A DNA stretch of 64,000 nt, from contig JAEZCO010000056.1 in assembly GCA_023433505.1 (NCBI GenBank), positions 50,906-114,905 on the forward strand, written 5' to 3'. Source of the stretch: Bacillota bacterium. GTDB lineage: Bacteria; Bacillota; Clostridia; Acetivibrionales; DTU013. This document shows, piece by piece, positions 25,945 to 34,079 of the stretch (position 1 is the first letter of the stretch; each line of letters opens with the position of its first letter). The notes beneath the pieces are model-generated. The model saw nothing but the letters and a program-made list of their open reading frames with translations. It did not search any database and was not told the origin of the DNA. The position numbers and the translations under genes are program-made.

Positions 25945-26473
25945 TCATAATTTTGCTTTGGAAGCTTTTTTTAAGGCTTTTACATACTGATTTTTTACAC
26001 CATTCTCATCCTCCTGGCTGCAAATCTCAGTTAATCTATCAAACAATTCACTATGGGCATATTGAGGAATAACAATAATCTTAGAAAGAGCATAAGCGCT
26101 GCTCCAACGAACAACAGTCCCCTGGTTTTTACTATTTAATAACAATTTTTTTATTGCATTTTCTAAATTATTTGGAAACCTTTGAGAGATATTCCCTACG
26201 ATTCTTGATGCTTCTCTTTTAATACTGTTATTTGGGGATGAAATGTATTCAGTAGCCAAATGCAGCCACTCGATGTCTGCTATTTGTGCATCGGAGTTTG
26301 TTACAGCTTCTATCGCTTCAAAAATAATTGCCGTCTTTTTTCTCATCTGTTTCATTCAGCAGACCTTCTATTTCCTTCATTGTAATACTTTTTTCCTCTA
26401 AGGCTTTGATAATAATTTCCCTTTTTTCAATGGCTTTTATGGATTTATCGTTGAGTATATTTAATATATCCAT
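25945..26473 (-). pseudogene. HEAT-repeat protein gene, apparently frameshifted
   Basis: Two overlapping frames read as one HEAT-type helical-repeat protein. A 51-codon frame (26473 to 26318) starts MDILNILNDKSIKAIEKREI behind an AGGA site. A 136-codon frame (26355 to 25945) continues with AIIFEAIEAVTNSDAQIADI and SIKREASRIVGN. They overlap at an A6 tract in GATGAGAAAAAAGACG; removing one A would join them as DEKKTAIIFEA. The cause may be a real mutation, a sequencing error, or separate translation. The function of this family is unknown. Confidence 0.6.
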
Positions 26474-26595
26474 ATTTTTATCCTAATCCTTTCGTTAAAA
26501 TATAAATAATCCGAAATTCAATTAACATTGTACTATAGAAAATGGAAGCAGTCGATATTTTACAATCGGATGCTTCTAACCGCCGTTCAAAGCGA

Positions 26596-27330
26596 TCATG
26601 CTCCTTGTTTCAGCGTTTTGATTAGTAACATCATCGGACGACGGATTTCATCTAACATGCCCGGAATATCCATCATGTCTGCGCTCGGCGTCGCTTCTTC
26701 AAGAACTTCCAGCCGGAAACCGGCTTTTATGAGTCCCATCAGAATTTGCGTCAGTGTGTGATGCTGCTTCGTGACATTCTGCCCAAGGAAATGAGTAACT
26801 CGCTCTCCGGCATGGAAATAATCATCCACAGGCCAATATTGCGGCTTGCCACTCGAATCATAAATCCAGTCCTGATTCACGCCCGACGTAAAGACAGGAT
26901 GTTCTATGTTGAGAAGGAAAACACCATCCGTTTTTAGCGTCAAGTATATCTTTTTGAAAATTGCATCAATATCTGCAATGTAATGAAATACAAGATTTGA
27001 AATCACACAATCATACGAACCTGCCGGATAATCATAATCATCCAGTCCGCAGACTTGATAGATAATTTTAGTGTCGGCGTTTTTTTCTTTTGCTTCATGA
27101 ATCATTTTTTCGCTCAAGTCGATGCCCAGCACCTGTTTTGCACCACATTCCACAGCATATTTACAGTGCCAGCCGTAACCACACCCAAGATCGAGTACGT
27201 TTTTACCTCTTAAGTCTGGAAACAAGGCTTTGAATTGGTGCCATTCGCCCATTCCGGATAAGCCCTGTTGACTTCGTGACATCTTCGCATACTGGTCAAA
27301 AAAGTGCTTATCATCATAAATGTTGTTCAT
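26596..27330 (-). CDS. Class I SAM-dependent methyltransferase
   Basis: 244 residues with methyltransferase motif I (VLDLGCGYGWHCKYA, about 45-59), the post-I acidic residue in GIDLSEKMI and motif IV/V (YDCVISNLVFHYI). Substrate unknown. Its ATG overlaps the TGA of the preceding small gene (ATGA), so the two are translationally coupled. GAGGTGAG is the ribosome site. Third gene of a small operon with the GyrI-like gene. Confidence 0.88.
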   Translation of the reverse strand: MNNIYDDKHFFDQYAKMSRSQQGLSGMGEWHQFKALFPDLRGKNVLDLGCGYGWHCKYAVECGAKQVLGIDLSEKMIHEAKEKNADTKIIYQVCGLDDYDYPAGSYDCVISNLVFHYIADIDAIFKKIYLTLKTDGVFLLNIEHPVFTSGVNQDWIYDSSGKPQYWPVDDYFHAGERVTHFLGQNVTKQHHTLTQILMGLIKAGFRLEVLEEATPSADMMDIPGMLDEIRRPMMLLIKTLKQGA

Positions 27331-27542
27331 ATACTCACCTCGGTAAATTTCTGTTCATCTATTTGATCCGGCCTGGTCTGCTGGCAGTGACTTCCGTTTT
27401 CGCATTCTGTCTGCAACTCTTGAATTCTATCTTGAACCGCTGCGAGCTTTAATCTCAGGATTTTTTTCCATCTGGGTTTCCTTCCGTCCTTTTTGCAACA
27501 TATATCAAAAAAGTAACATAACTTCGTATGATCATTTTGCAA
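27327..27542 (-). CDS. Small protein of unknown function, coupled to the methyltransferase gene
   Basis: 71 residues, basic with a cysteine-rich start (CYFFDICC) and a short helical segment KILRLKLAAVQDRIQELQ resembling the C-terminal coiled coil of MerR-family regulators. It overlaps the upstream GyrI-like gene by 11 bases and the downstream methyltransferase gene by ATGA, and has an AAGGA site. This arrangement supports expression. It could be a decayed MerR tail; no firm assignment. Confidence 0.4.
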   Translation of the reverse strand: MQNDHTKLCYFFDICCKKDGRKPRWKKILRLKLAAVQDRIQELQTECENGSHCQQTRPDQIDEQKFTEVSI

Positions 27543-27993
27543 AGTTTTCCTTCACTTTTATAGGAGTAAAATAATCCATTTGATTATACCCCATTGCAGC
27601 ATATGCTGATGAAGGAGTAATGATGTTGCCAAGCTCAAAACGAGAGTGATCGATCTCAAAACCGTGAGACTCTATAAATGCTTTCATTGTTATTATCTCA
27701 TTGGTATTAGACTGCCCGTCAATTCCAGTTACAGCAGCATAAAGACCGCCTTTAAAGTCGATGATATCGAATTCTTCAGGCACATCCATGCCATCCTTGT
27801 AAACATAAAGCCAATGAAAACCGCCAGTTACTTGCCATTCACCGTCCCAAAAAAGATAATCCTGCGGAAAAGCCGTTCTCGGCAGAGAACTGAACCATTT
27901 GGAAAACCGGTCAAACTTTTCTTCTCCAAACATACCTATGCCAGAGGATATCATTTTACAATCAGGGATTTCATAAATACGTATAGATTCCAT
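27532..27993 (-). CDS. GyrI-like / AraC effector-binding domain protein
   Basis: 153 residues of the stand-alone GyrI-like small-molecule-binding fold, with motifs RIYEIPDCKMISSG, WQVTGGFHWLYVY and FKGGLYAAVTGID. These bind amphipathic ligands and act as gyrase inhibitors, multidrug sensors or ligand hydrolases; which applies here is unclear. GAAGGG sits 6 bases before ATG 27993, preferred over a start 9 codons upstream. First gene of the three-gene operon ending in the methyltransferase. Confidence 0.75.
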   Translation of the reverse strand: MESIRIYEIPDCKMISSGIGMFGEEKFDRFSKWFSSLPRTAFPQDYLFWDGEWQVTGGFHWLYVYKDGMDVPEEFDIIDFKGGLYAAVTGIDGQSNTNEIITMKAFIESHGFEIDHSRFELGNIITPSSAYAAMGYNQMDYFTPIKVKENFAK

Positions 27994-28438
27994 GTCAACC
28001 CTTCTTTCATATATAACCATTGTTCATCAATTACTGCTATCAAAGCACCTGGCAGCTGTCCTTTTTTGCATTCTGACCGCCGGTATTCCGAAATGCTTCC
28101 TGAACTTCTTCTTTTTTATACGAACGCTTCCATTATTTATTTCGACAAATGCGATGGAATTCCTTCCAGAACAGTATTTTGCTGCGTAAAATAATAGGAG
28201 CTTCTATCTGAGTTCCTGACGCGTGTATTATGGATTGCACACATAATTGGTTATGTAGACTTTTGAGTTATGTCCATGCAACAAATAGACAAATCCAAGC
28301 GGTAGCAAGAGTCTATTTTAGTTTGTGTCCTGCCTGTAAATGAAAAAAATGCAGTTGATAATTGGGAACTAACTTTTATACTTTATCTGTCTAATAGTAT
28401 GAAACAAGTAAAATATTCTCCTATAAGGAGTTGACGAT
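27994..28438. other. Intergenic region between divergent genes
   Basis: About 445 A/T-rich bases between the GyrI-like operon and the BNR-repeat lipoprotein gene. No credible gene. A GGGAAC...GTCTAAT arrangement at about 28364-28395 is loosely ECF-promoter-like, a weak hint that the lipoprotein gene could belong to the nearby ECF sigma regulon. Confidence 0.4.
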
Positions 28439-30373
28439 ATGAATAAAAGGAAAACAGCTCTATTCATAGCAACGATAATCATCACAACAGCGATCATTGG
28501 CTGTCATCAACAACCGGGGCCGGGTACAAAGGATTCGACGCTAAACAAAACTGATATTACAGATTCAAGCTCAGCCACAGATGCCGCATGGTATCCGGCG
28601 CATAGAACAAAGGGAGAAAATAGTGAGGACATTGTTTTTATCGGTCCGCTTCATGGCTGGAAAATGGAAAGCAACGGCGTGGCTATGGGAAGTCAAAGTG
28701 TCACTCTTTTCAAAACAGTCGATGGAGGTAAGGCGTGGGTAAAAATCTCCGAAACGGTCGATCCAAACAAGTCGGATGCAGACGGACAACAAAGCAGCGC
28801 TATACCTTTTGGCGGTTTAAAAACCGGCATTACCTTTTTAGATGAACAAACAGGCTGGATCGGAATGGATGAGCCGGCGCCGCAACCGGAGATCTATGTT
28901 ACGCATGATGGCGGGCAAACATGGGAGAGACAGGAGCTTCCCATCATGGAGAATAGCGGCCTGGGAGGATTTGTACTAAGTCCGCCGGCGTTTTTTACAA
29001 AGCAGGATGGCATCATAATTTTTAACAATGTGAATAGCTTATGGTATGTTACACACGATGGCGGGGAGAATTGGATATTGTGTCAGGACGCCTCAAGAAG
29101 CAGTTCAAATGGGAATCTTCATTGGGATTTCTCAGGAACCGACAAGGATTACGACCCGGTGATGAATGGAAATGTCACGATTGAGGGCGTCACCTGGATT
29201 ACAAAAGATGGAGGTCATACCTGGGCAACTGCCGAAGCCTCTTCAAGTACAGAGACAGAAGTATCTACAAAACGAATTGAGACAGTTGAGGATATAACAA
29301 ATGCAATAGTAAAATTCATTGATTCTAATGGGGGCATACAAAAGCTTACTGCTGTCACAACAAATGAGGATCAAGATTCTATGAACTCCGCCGGAGATTA
29401 CTTTGCAGATCCGAACGTAGTATCAAGCCAGCTTGCGATAGCACTAAACGATTGGGCGCCTATGCGTAATATAGATACGATGGGTTTCTCTGTAAATTGC
29501 ATACAAGCAAAAGCAATGGCTGATGACCTGCCGGGTGTACTTATTCTTGATTATGCTCGGGAAAGCCATAAATCCCAAGGGTTTATGATTTTTTGGAGTG
29601 AAGAAGGGAAGATTAAATTCCAGGCAATATCTATGAATCCCATGTCTGAAACTGATTCCTCACAGTTGACGGTACTTTCTGCCAGAATATGCCGCGGGCA
29701 GGACGGTTCAATTGAAATGGGCCTTCAATTGGATGGAATCGGCTACGGAAATGGAGGATGGGCAAAGCCGTGGCCGGTTTTTGAGCTGCTGAGCATGAAG
29801 AACGGCGTATGGAGTCTTTTATGGTCGGCACCTTGGGACGGAGCTCCGTCAGATCAGTGGCAGAACAACCACGGAGTTATCACCTACACCGGTGACGACC
29901 TTTCGGAATTCACTCTTACCGGAGATTCTTTAACGTATCAGGATGGAAAGGAAAATATATTAGAACAGAGGAAATCAGGAGCTTTAAGGTACCTGCGGCA
30001 GACGTGGAAACGAACAGGGAACAGCTTTGAGAGGAGCGAGTTTAGTGTTGTAGCTTCGACCTATAACACCCTGCTGGAATTTATCTATGCAATAAGTTCC
30101 GGGAAAGAGCAGCAAGCGTATGGATTCGTTAATGATAAAAGCCTGATCGAAAAAGCTAAAAAGCTTCACCTGGTTCAAAAAACCCTGGATAAGCAATGCT
30201 GGGTTTCATCACCTTCGGACGATTTAAAGGTAAAGGCTGATGCATATACAAGCCTTGATCCCATTTTTATTATTCCGGATGAAAAGACCGGAAAGAAAGT
30301 GAAAGTATCCTTTGTAGCCGGCAGCTCCGGTTCGAAATATCTGATATCCGGATTGGAAGAGGTTGAGGAGTAG
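28439..30373 (+). CDS. Lipoprotein with BNR/Asp-box (YCF48-like) repeats
   Basis: 644 residues. The signal peptide ends in AIIGC (lipobox Cys about 22). Four Asp-box repeats occur between about 95 and 265 (TVDGGKAWVKI, THDGGQTWER, THDGGENWI, TKDGGHTWA), indicating a beta-propeller as in sialidases and YCF48-type proteins. No sialidase catalytic residues are evident, so a binding or scaffolding role is more likely than hydrolysis. The C-terminal 380 residues have no recognised domain. A TAAGGAG site precedes the start. Confidence 0.75.
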   Translation: MNKRKTALFIATIIITTAIIGCHQQPGPGTKDSTLNKTDITDSSSATDAAWYPAHRTKGENSEDIVFIGPLHGWKMESNGVAMGSQSVTLFKTVDGGKAWVKISETVDPNKSDADGQQSSAIPFGGLKTGITFLDEQTGWIGMDEPAPQPEIYVTHDGGQTWERQELPIMENSGLGGFVLSPPAFFTKQDGIIIFNNVNSLWYVTHDGGENWILCQDASRSSSNGNLHWDFSGTDKDYDPVMNGNVTIEGVTWITKDGGHTWATAEASSSTETEVSTKRIETVEDITNAIVKFIDSNGGIQKLTAVTTNEDQDSMNSAGDYFADPNVVSSQLAIALNDWAPMRNIDTMGFSVNCIQAKAMADDLPGVLILDYARESHKSQGFMIFWSEEGKIKFQAISMNPMSETDSSQLTVLSARICRGQDGSIEMGLQLDGIGYGNGGWAKPWPVFELLSMKNGVWSLLWSAPWDGAPSDQWQNNHGVITYTGDDLSEFTLTGDSLTYQDGKENILEQRKSGALRYLRQTWKRTGNSFERSEFSVVASTYNTLLEFIYAISSGKEQQAYGFVNDKSLIEKAKKLHLVQKTLDKQCWVSSPSDDLKVKADAYTSLDPIFIIPDEKTGKKVKVSFVAGSSGSKYLISGLEEVEE

Positions 30374-30396
30374 GTTGCTTAAATAAACAAAAATAC

Positions 30397-30425
30397 TTGC
30401 TATTTGTCAAAATTATGTATAGAAT
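30397..30425 (+). promoter_or_regulatory. Promoter for the predicted RNA at 30436
   Basis: TTGCTA, a 17-base spacer and TAGAAT, 24 bases after the lipoprotein stop codon. No reading frame begins within the next 280 bases, which suggests an RNA gene. Confidence 0.5.
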
Positions 30426-30435
30426 AAACGCATAA

Positions 30436-30636
30436 GGAAATTTAATAAAAGGTCGCCATGACCTCTGAGTGTGGGGACACCCAGAGGCTCATGCGGTAGC
30501 GTAGACTACCTACACAGGAGCATAAAGCTCCCACAGCAACCTATAGCCTATTATAGACTAAAATTGTTTTATTTTCAATAAATAGGCGTGTGTGTAGGAA
30601 ATTTAAAAAACTACCACGCGCCTATTGTTATTTTTT
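30436..30636 (+). ncRNA. Predicted free-standing structured RNA (about 200 nt)
   Basis: Between a good promoter and a terminator-like hairpin lies a chain of stems: GGTC/GACC (about 30461-30473), CTCTG-GTGT/ACAC-CAGAG (about 30474-30495), GGTAG/CTACC (about 30502-30518) and GGAG/CTCC (about 30525-30540). It ends in a long hairpin AATAGGCG (30581)/CGCCTATT (30626) followed by a T-rich tract. No open frame fits. Possibilities are an sRNA, an antitoxin RNA for the SymE-like gene downstream, or an IS200/IS605 end relic. Class not recognised. Confidence 0.5.
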
Positions 30637-30651
30637 CCTTTCAAAAATAGC

Positions 30652-30686
30652 GGAAGCAGGGCGTTTACCAAAACGTCCCTGTTTCC
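30652..30686 (+). promoter_or_regulatory. Hairpin in the leader of the SymE-like gene
   Basis: GGAAGCAGGGCGTTT pairs with AAACGTCCCTGTTTCC around a 4-base loop, ending about 17 bases before the ribosome site of the SymE-like gene. It may limit expression of a toxic product. Confidence 0.5.
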
Positions 30687-30712
30687 GTAAATTGAAAGGG
30701 GTCGGGAGATCT

Positions 30713-30898
30713 GTGAAAACAAGATATCTTTATGTCTCATGCCTTTATCCGTCAACCAGTAAGGAAAATTTCATGCCGCTCCTGTGTATCTCTGGCAAGT
30801 GGCTCGAGAATGCAGGATTTATTACCGGCAATGAGGTCAGCGTTAAAGTAAGGAAGAAGGGGGAGCTGGTGATCAGCCTGATACCTGAAATAAAGTGA
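30713..30898 (+). CDS. symE: SymE-family type I toxin-like protein
   Basis: 61 residues from a GTG start with GGGAG 5 bases upstream. The SymE/AbrB-like swapped-hairpin fold is indicated by TRYLYVSCLYPS, the family signature LCISGKWLENAGFITGNEVSVKV and a terminal GELVISLIPE. In E. coli SymE is an SOS-induced RNA- or nucleoid-targeting toxin held by the antisense RNA SymR; clostridial relatives are numerous and unproven. No LexA site is visible. A hairpin lies directly upstream, and a predicted RNA gene precedes it. Confidence 0.7.
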   Translation: MKTRYLYVSCLYPSTSKENFMPLLCISGKWLENAGFITGNEVSVKVRKKGELVISLIPEIK

Positions 30899-31081
30899 TC
30901 TGTGGGCTTGCAGCTTAAAAAAACAGGTGGTTGAAAAGGTAAACTTCTGTGCTCCATAAGTGTAATACTTATTTTATGCGGACGGTTTGCTCCTGCCAAG
31001 AACGGATATGATTATTTTAATTAAATAAATATAATAACAACATGGATATGATATAATATTCTGGTAAGGATGGTGATTAAC

Positions 31082-31273
31082 ATGGAAGAAAACACTAAGG
31101 TATTTGATTATTTAACTCTGTCGCAGAGATATGGTATTGATGCCAATGATTTGAAGAGAATCATTGTTGAAGTGCAAGATGAATTCAAAGATGATGAAAT
31201 GATGGCAGAACTTCATATAGTGAGGGCAATAAGACGTACTATTCAAAAAAATAGACAGGGAGCTTTGGTGTGA
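31082..31273 (+). CDS. Small acidic helical protein of unknown function
   Basis: 63 residues, no membrane segment, mixed charge with predicted helices (DANDLKRIIVEVQDEFKDDE and HIVRAIRRTIQKN). An A/T-rich stretch with a TATAAT-like box at 31052 precedes AAGGATGGTG. ATG 31082 is preferred over an in-frame ATG 12 bases upstream that overlaps the ribosome site. It lies between the SymE-like gene and the decayed toxin locus. No family recognised. Confidence 0.5.
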   Translation: MEENTKVFDYLTLSQRYGIDANDLKRIIVEVQDEFKDDEMMAELHIVRAIRRTIQKNRQGALV

Positions 31274-31329
31274 TGAGTTTTGGAAAAACTTAAAACATCC
31301 TCCTGAGCTTTAGTAATTCTATTTCTGTA

Positions 31330-31500
31330 ATGGTGGGACGGTTTCACTGGCATTTCATTACACTCCTTTGAACAGCCGTAAATAAACGTACAACTAAAGC
31401 GGGAGTGGCTATAACTGGCAGACTTTTAACGAAAAAGATACTTCGATCACAGCCTGAAAGGCAAAAAAATAAACGGTCTTCAAAAAACCGTTTAAAGTAA
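31330..31500 (+). pseudogene. Dead copy of the type I toxin gene
   Basis: 57 codons including the stop, exactly the length of the intact gene at 35037-35207. Codon 14 is TGA, there is no ribosome site, and the first half has diverged. The C-terminal 20 codons (KKILRSQPERQKNKRSSKNR) are nearly identical to the intact copy. The antisense RNA gene on the opposite strand is preserved. Confidence 0.65.
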
Positions 31501-31542
31501 ATCCACCATATTAACCTGACAGCAACAAGCGTCGCCATCCTT
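31463..31542 (-). ncRNA. Predicted antisense antitoxin RNA, copy 1
   Basis: Minus-strand promoter TTTACA (31576-31571), 16-base spacer, TACACT (31554-31549), then a short RNA whose 28-base 5' region is identical to that of the copy at 35 kb. It ends in the stem TAAACGGT/ACCGTTTA (31470-31494) followed by a T-run. It could act in trans on the intact toxin mRNA. Confidence 0.55.
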
Positions 31543-31654
31543 AAATATAGTGTAACATATTTGTGTTACTTGTAAAAGTGTTTTCCAAAACTTATGATTC
31601 ATCTATTTTTGAGCTATAAAAGAGCTTTTGTCAATTGTGATTGGGGGGACGGCA

Positions 31655-32740
31655 ATGCGGCTGGAAAATTGGTTAATGGAAAATGCCGACAGCGTTATAC
31701 GATACAGGATTGCGAATGAATTTATTAAGGACGGGAATAACTGTGATCTGAAGGATTTGCAGCAAAAAATGCTGGAAAATACCGAGGTACAATTGTGGCT
31801 CGAAAATCTGAGACTGAAAATACCTTCTCAGGATAGAAGACATGACATGGTGCATGGAAGTTTTGATTTCAGTTTTGAAAACGCTATGCTGAAAGCCCTA
31901 CAACTTGGGTTACATGCCGGCATTCCACAGTTGGATGATGCCTTGCAGTTTTATTTCAGGTATCTTCAAAATGAGGCTGCAAATACTGATAAAAAACGTA
32001 CATTGTTTTACTCAAATATTATTGCATCAATGCTGCTGAAGGCCGGATACAGGACCGAGCTTGTCGTCTCTTACATGAAAGGCAGCCTGGATGAACTTTA
32101 CAGTTTTACCCGCCTCAAGAATTATGATATCTATGTCGAAAACAGAAGTGAATTCAAAGGACTCCCCACAATTTGGAAGAATAAACCGATTATAAAGCCC
32201 GAAATATTTGTCCGGTTCGGATTCGGCTATCCGATGATATACGATATGATAGGCTTAAGTGCCATGTATCAGTTAGGCGACACCGATATAAATGAAAAGA
32301 TTGAGAATGTAGTTGACTATATTGTAAATGATGAATTTCACGATAAAATTGCCGATGGTTATGGAATTATTCCCGAACCTGAAGATAGAGCGCCAGGACG
32401 TGCAAAATACCATGGCATGGGTTGGGATCCCAAATTGCCAGGCTATTACAACATGGATGAATATGTAAAAACGAATCCGGCAAGATTGTTATTTTTCGCA
32501 GATATCATGTGCGATTATCCCGGAGTAGTAAAATCGAGATGGTATAATGATGCAATCACGATTTTCGAGCAATTTAAGACAAGTAACGGTACATATTGCT
32601 TTCCCAAAGAGTTTTTAAGAGAAAAGGGCGGTTATGCTGTTCAAGGTTTCCATTTAGGCCTGGGGGAGAACAGGCGAAAGAAGTTATGGTGTGAAATTGA
32701 ATCCACGTTCAGGATGGTGAGACTTAAGAGCAAACTGTAA
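31655..32740 (+). CDS. Uncharacterised protein, possibly an alpha-helical toroid
   Basis: 361 residues, soluble, no signal peptide. Helical repeats with conserved spacing (MLKALQLGLHAG, MLLKAGYRTELV, IGLSAMYQLGDTDINEKIENVVDYIVND) resemble alpha/alpha-toroid proteins such as prenyltransferase/squalene-cyclase-like folds; that is weak inference. The C-terminal part has GYGIIPEPEDRAPGRAKYHG. Start at ATG 31655 behind a GGGGGG tract. It is followed by a BtrH-like gene and an SDR gene on the same strand, possibly one pathway. Function unknown. Confidence 0.6.
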   Translation: MRLENWLMENADSVIRYRIANEFIKDGNNCDLKDLQQKMLENTEVQLWLENLRLKIPSQDRRHDMVHGSFDFSFENAMLKALQLGLHAGIPQLDDALQFYFRYLQNEAANTDKKRTLFYSNIIASMLLKAGYRTELVVSYMKGSLDELYSFTRLKNYDIYVENRSEFKGLPTIWKNKPIIKPEIFVRFGFGYPMIYDMIGLSAMYQLGDTDINEKIENVVDYIVNDEFHDKIADGYGIIPEPEDRAPGRAKYHGMGWDPKLPGYYNMDEYVKTNPARLLFFADIMCDYPGVVKSRWYNDAITIFEQFKTSNGTYCFPKEFLREKGGYAVQGFHLGLGENRRKKLWCEIESTFRMVRLKSKL

Positions 32741-32913
32741 AAAATGATGGACCGATGAGGCTGGAAGCCTTTATCAGGAAGAGTACATTTGGATGACCAG
32801 AGGATTAGCAATCAATCGCCGGATCATACTAAACCTGTCAAATTAATGGGAGATTTGCAAACTTTTGGAGAGGCTTTTCAGAAATAATATCATTTTAACG
32901 GAGGGTCAGGTAT

Positions 32914-34053
32914 ATGAAGAAGGTATTACCCGGTATTATGCCGGTTGGCGCACCGTGGGGCGGTCCCGAGAGCTTTAGGTTCCTTTCTTGTTTTACATCG
33001 GCGTATATGTTTCTTGAAAAAATCGACACATCCGGGACATTGTTTTGCGACAGAGACGACCGGTTATGTAACCGGTGTGGTGAATGCGGAACAACGGCAT
33101 GGGAAAACAAATATCATGAGCAGATTTACCATAGATTCTTGACGCTTTCAGGGGTAAGCTGCTATACAATCTGGCCCAAAGACTATACCAAGGCTTATTT
33201 CTCGGATAATCCTTCAGCGTATAACAATGATGATTATATTGAAAGAACTATGGATTTTGCCGGTTATACATATAAAATGTTATCGCAAACCTCTGAAGCT
33301 GAAATGAAAAATGCAATCGTGCAGTCGATCAATAATGATTTTCCGTTGTTTGCCTATAATTTGGTAAATAACGATTGGTGCCTGCTCACGGGATATGATT
33401 TCGACGGCGATATGGTTATTGGAAGATATGCTCCTGAAAGCTGGGATAGCCCGGAAAGAAAACCGGATTTTATGAAAGAGGGTCTTTTTCATAAAACAAA
33501 CTGGTTTCATGCTAATATCAGGTTACTTCGAATCACTGGCAATAAAGTTCCAGATATTGATTTTACTGAATTATTCTGTTATCTGAAAAATGTTTTGCTT
33601 AAACCGGATAATACCAATGATTATGCCGGACTATCCGCTCATGATGCCTGTATTGCTGCTCTTTTAGATGAAAATTACATTTTAAGGTCAAATAGAGAAG
33701 AATTAATACATTTTTATACAATGGAACACATTTATATCGGAGCTCTTGCAGAATCAAGGTGTTTCGCCGCATTCGCATTCTGGTCGGGATTTTTCGGAAG
33801 GATAACGGATAAAACCGTGCTCAAGCAAATGAAAGCCATTGGAGACAGTTTTATGGATACACACAACAACTGTTGGGGTGCATGGGCCGCAATGGGAGAA
33901 AATCATATTTGCCAGCCCGAATTATATCTGGATAAGTTCCTTAAGATCGAGACCAGAACAAAGATTGCCGACTTAATAAGAATATTAAAAGGAAATGATG
34001 AAAATGCGATTGATGTGTTAACACAGCTCTGTGAAAAGTTGAAGATGCCCTGA
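32914..34053 (+). CDS. Uncharacterised protein with a BtrH/C39-like N-terminal domain
   Basis: 379 residues. The N-terminal half has a cysteine in FRFLSCFTSAYMFLE and the segment DWCLLTGYDFDGDMVIGRY, which resembles the papain-like BtrH_N/C39 fold used in butirosin biosynthesis for acyl transfer. A cluster of cysteines (CDRDDRLCNRCGEC, about 46-60) could bind metal. The catalytic His is not obvious. GGAGG precedes the start. The gap to the upstream gene is about 170 bases; the SDR gene follows 26 bases later. Confidence 0.55.
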   Translation: MKKVLPGIMPVGAPWGGPESFRFLSCFTSAYMFLEKIDTSGTLFCDRDDRLCNRCGECGTTAWENKYHEQIYHRFLTLSGVSCYTIWPKDYTKAYFSDNPSAYNNDDYIERTMDFAGYTYKMLSQTSEAEMKNAIVQSINNDFPLFAYNLVNNDWCLLTGYDFDGDMVIGRYAPESWDSPERKPDFMKEGLFHKTNWFHANIRLLRITGNKVPDIDFTELFCYLKNVLLKPDNTNDYAGLSAHDACIAALLDENYILRSNREELIHFYTMEHIYIGALAESRCFAAFAFWSGFFGRITDKTVLKQMKAIGDSFMDTHNNCWGAWAAMGENHICQPELYLDKFLKIETRTKIADLIRILKGNDENAIDVLTQLCEKLKMP

Positions 34054-34079
34054 CCTTGGAAGAACAGGAGTGTTATTTT

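Noticed and set aside
26318..26355. Programmed -1 frameshift at the A6 tract of the HEAT gene
   Set aside because: Joining the frames needs a +1 change, and the tract is not in the right phase for a standard slippery heptamer.
27646..28194. 182-codon plus-strand frame over the GyrI-like gene
   Set aside because: Antisense to a gene with a good start, family motifs and operon coupling; no ribosome site.
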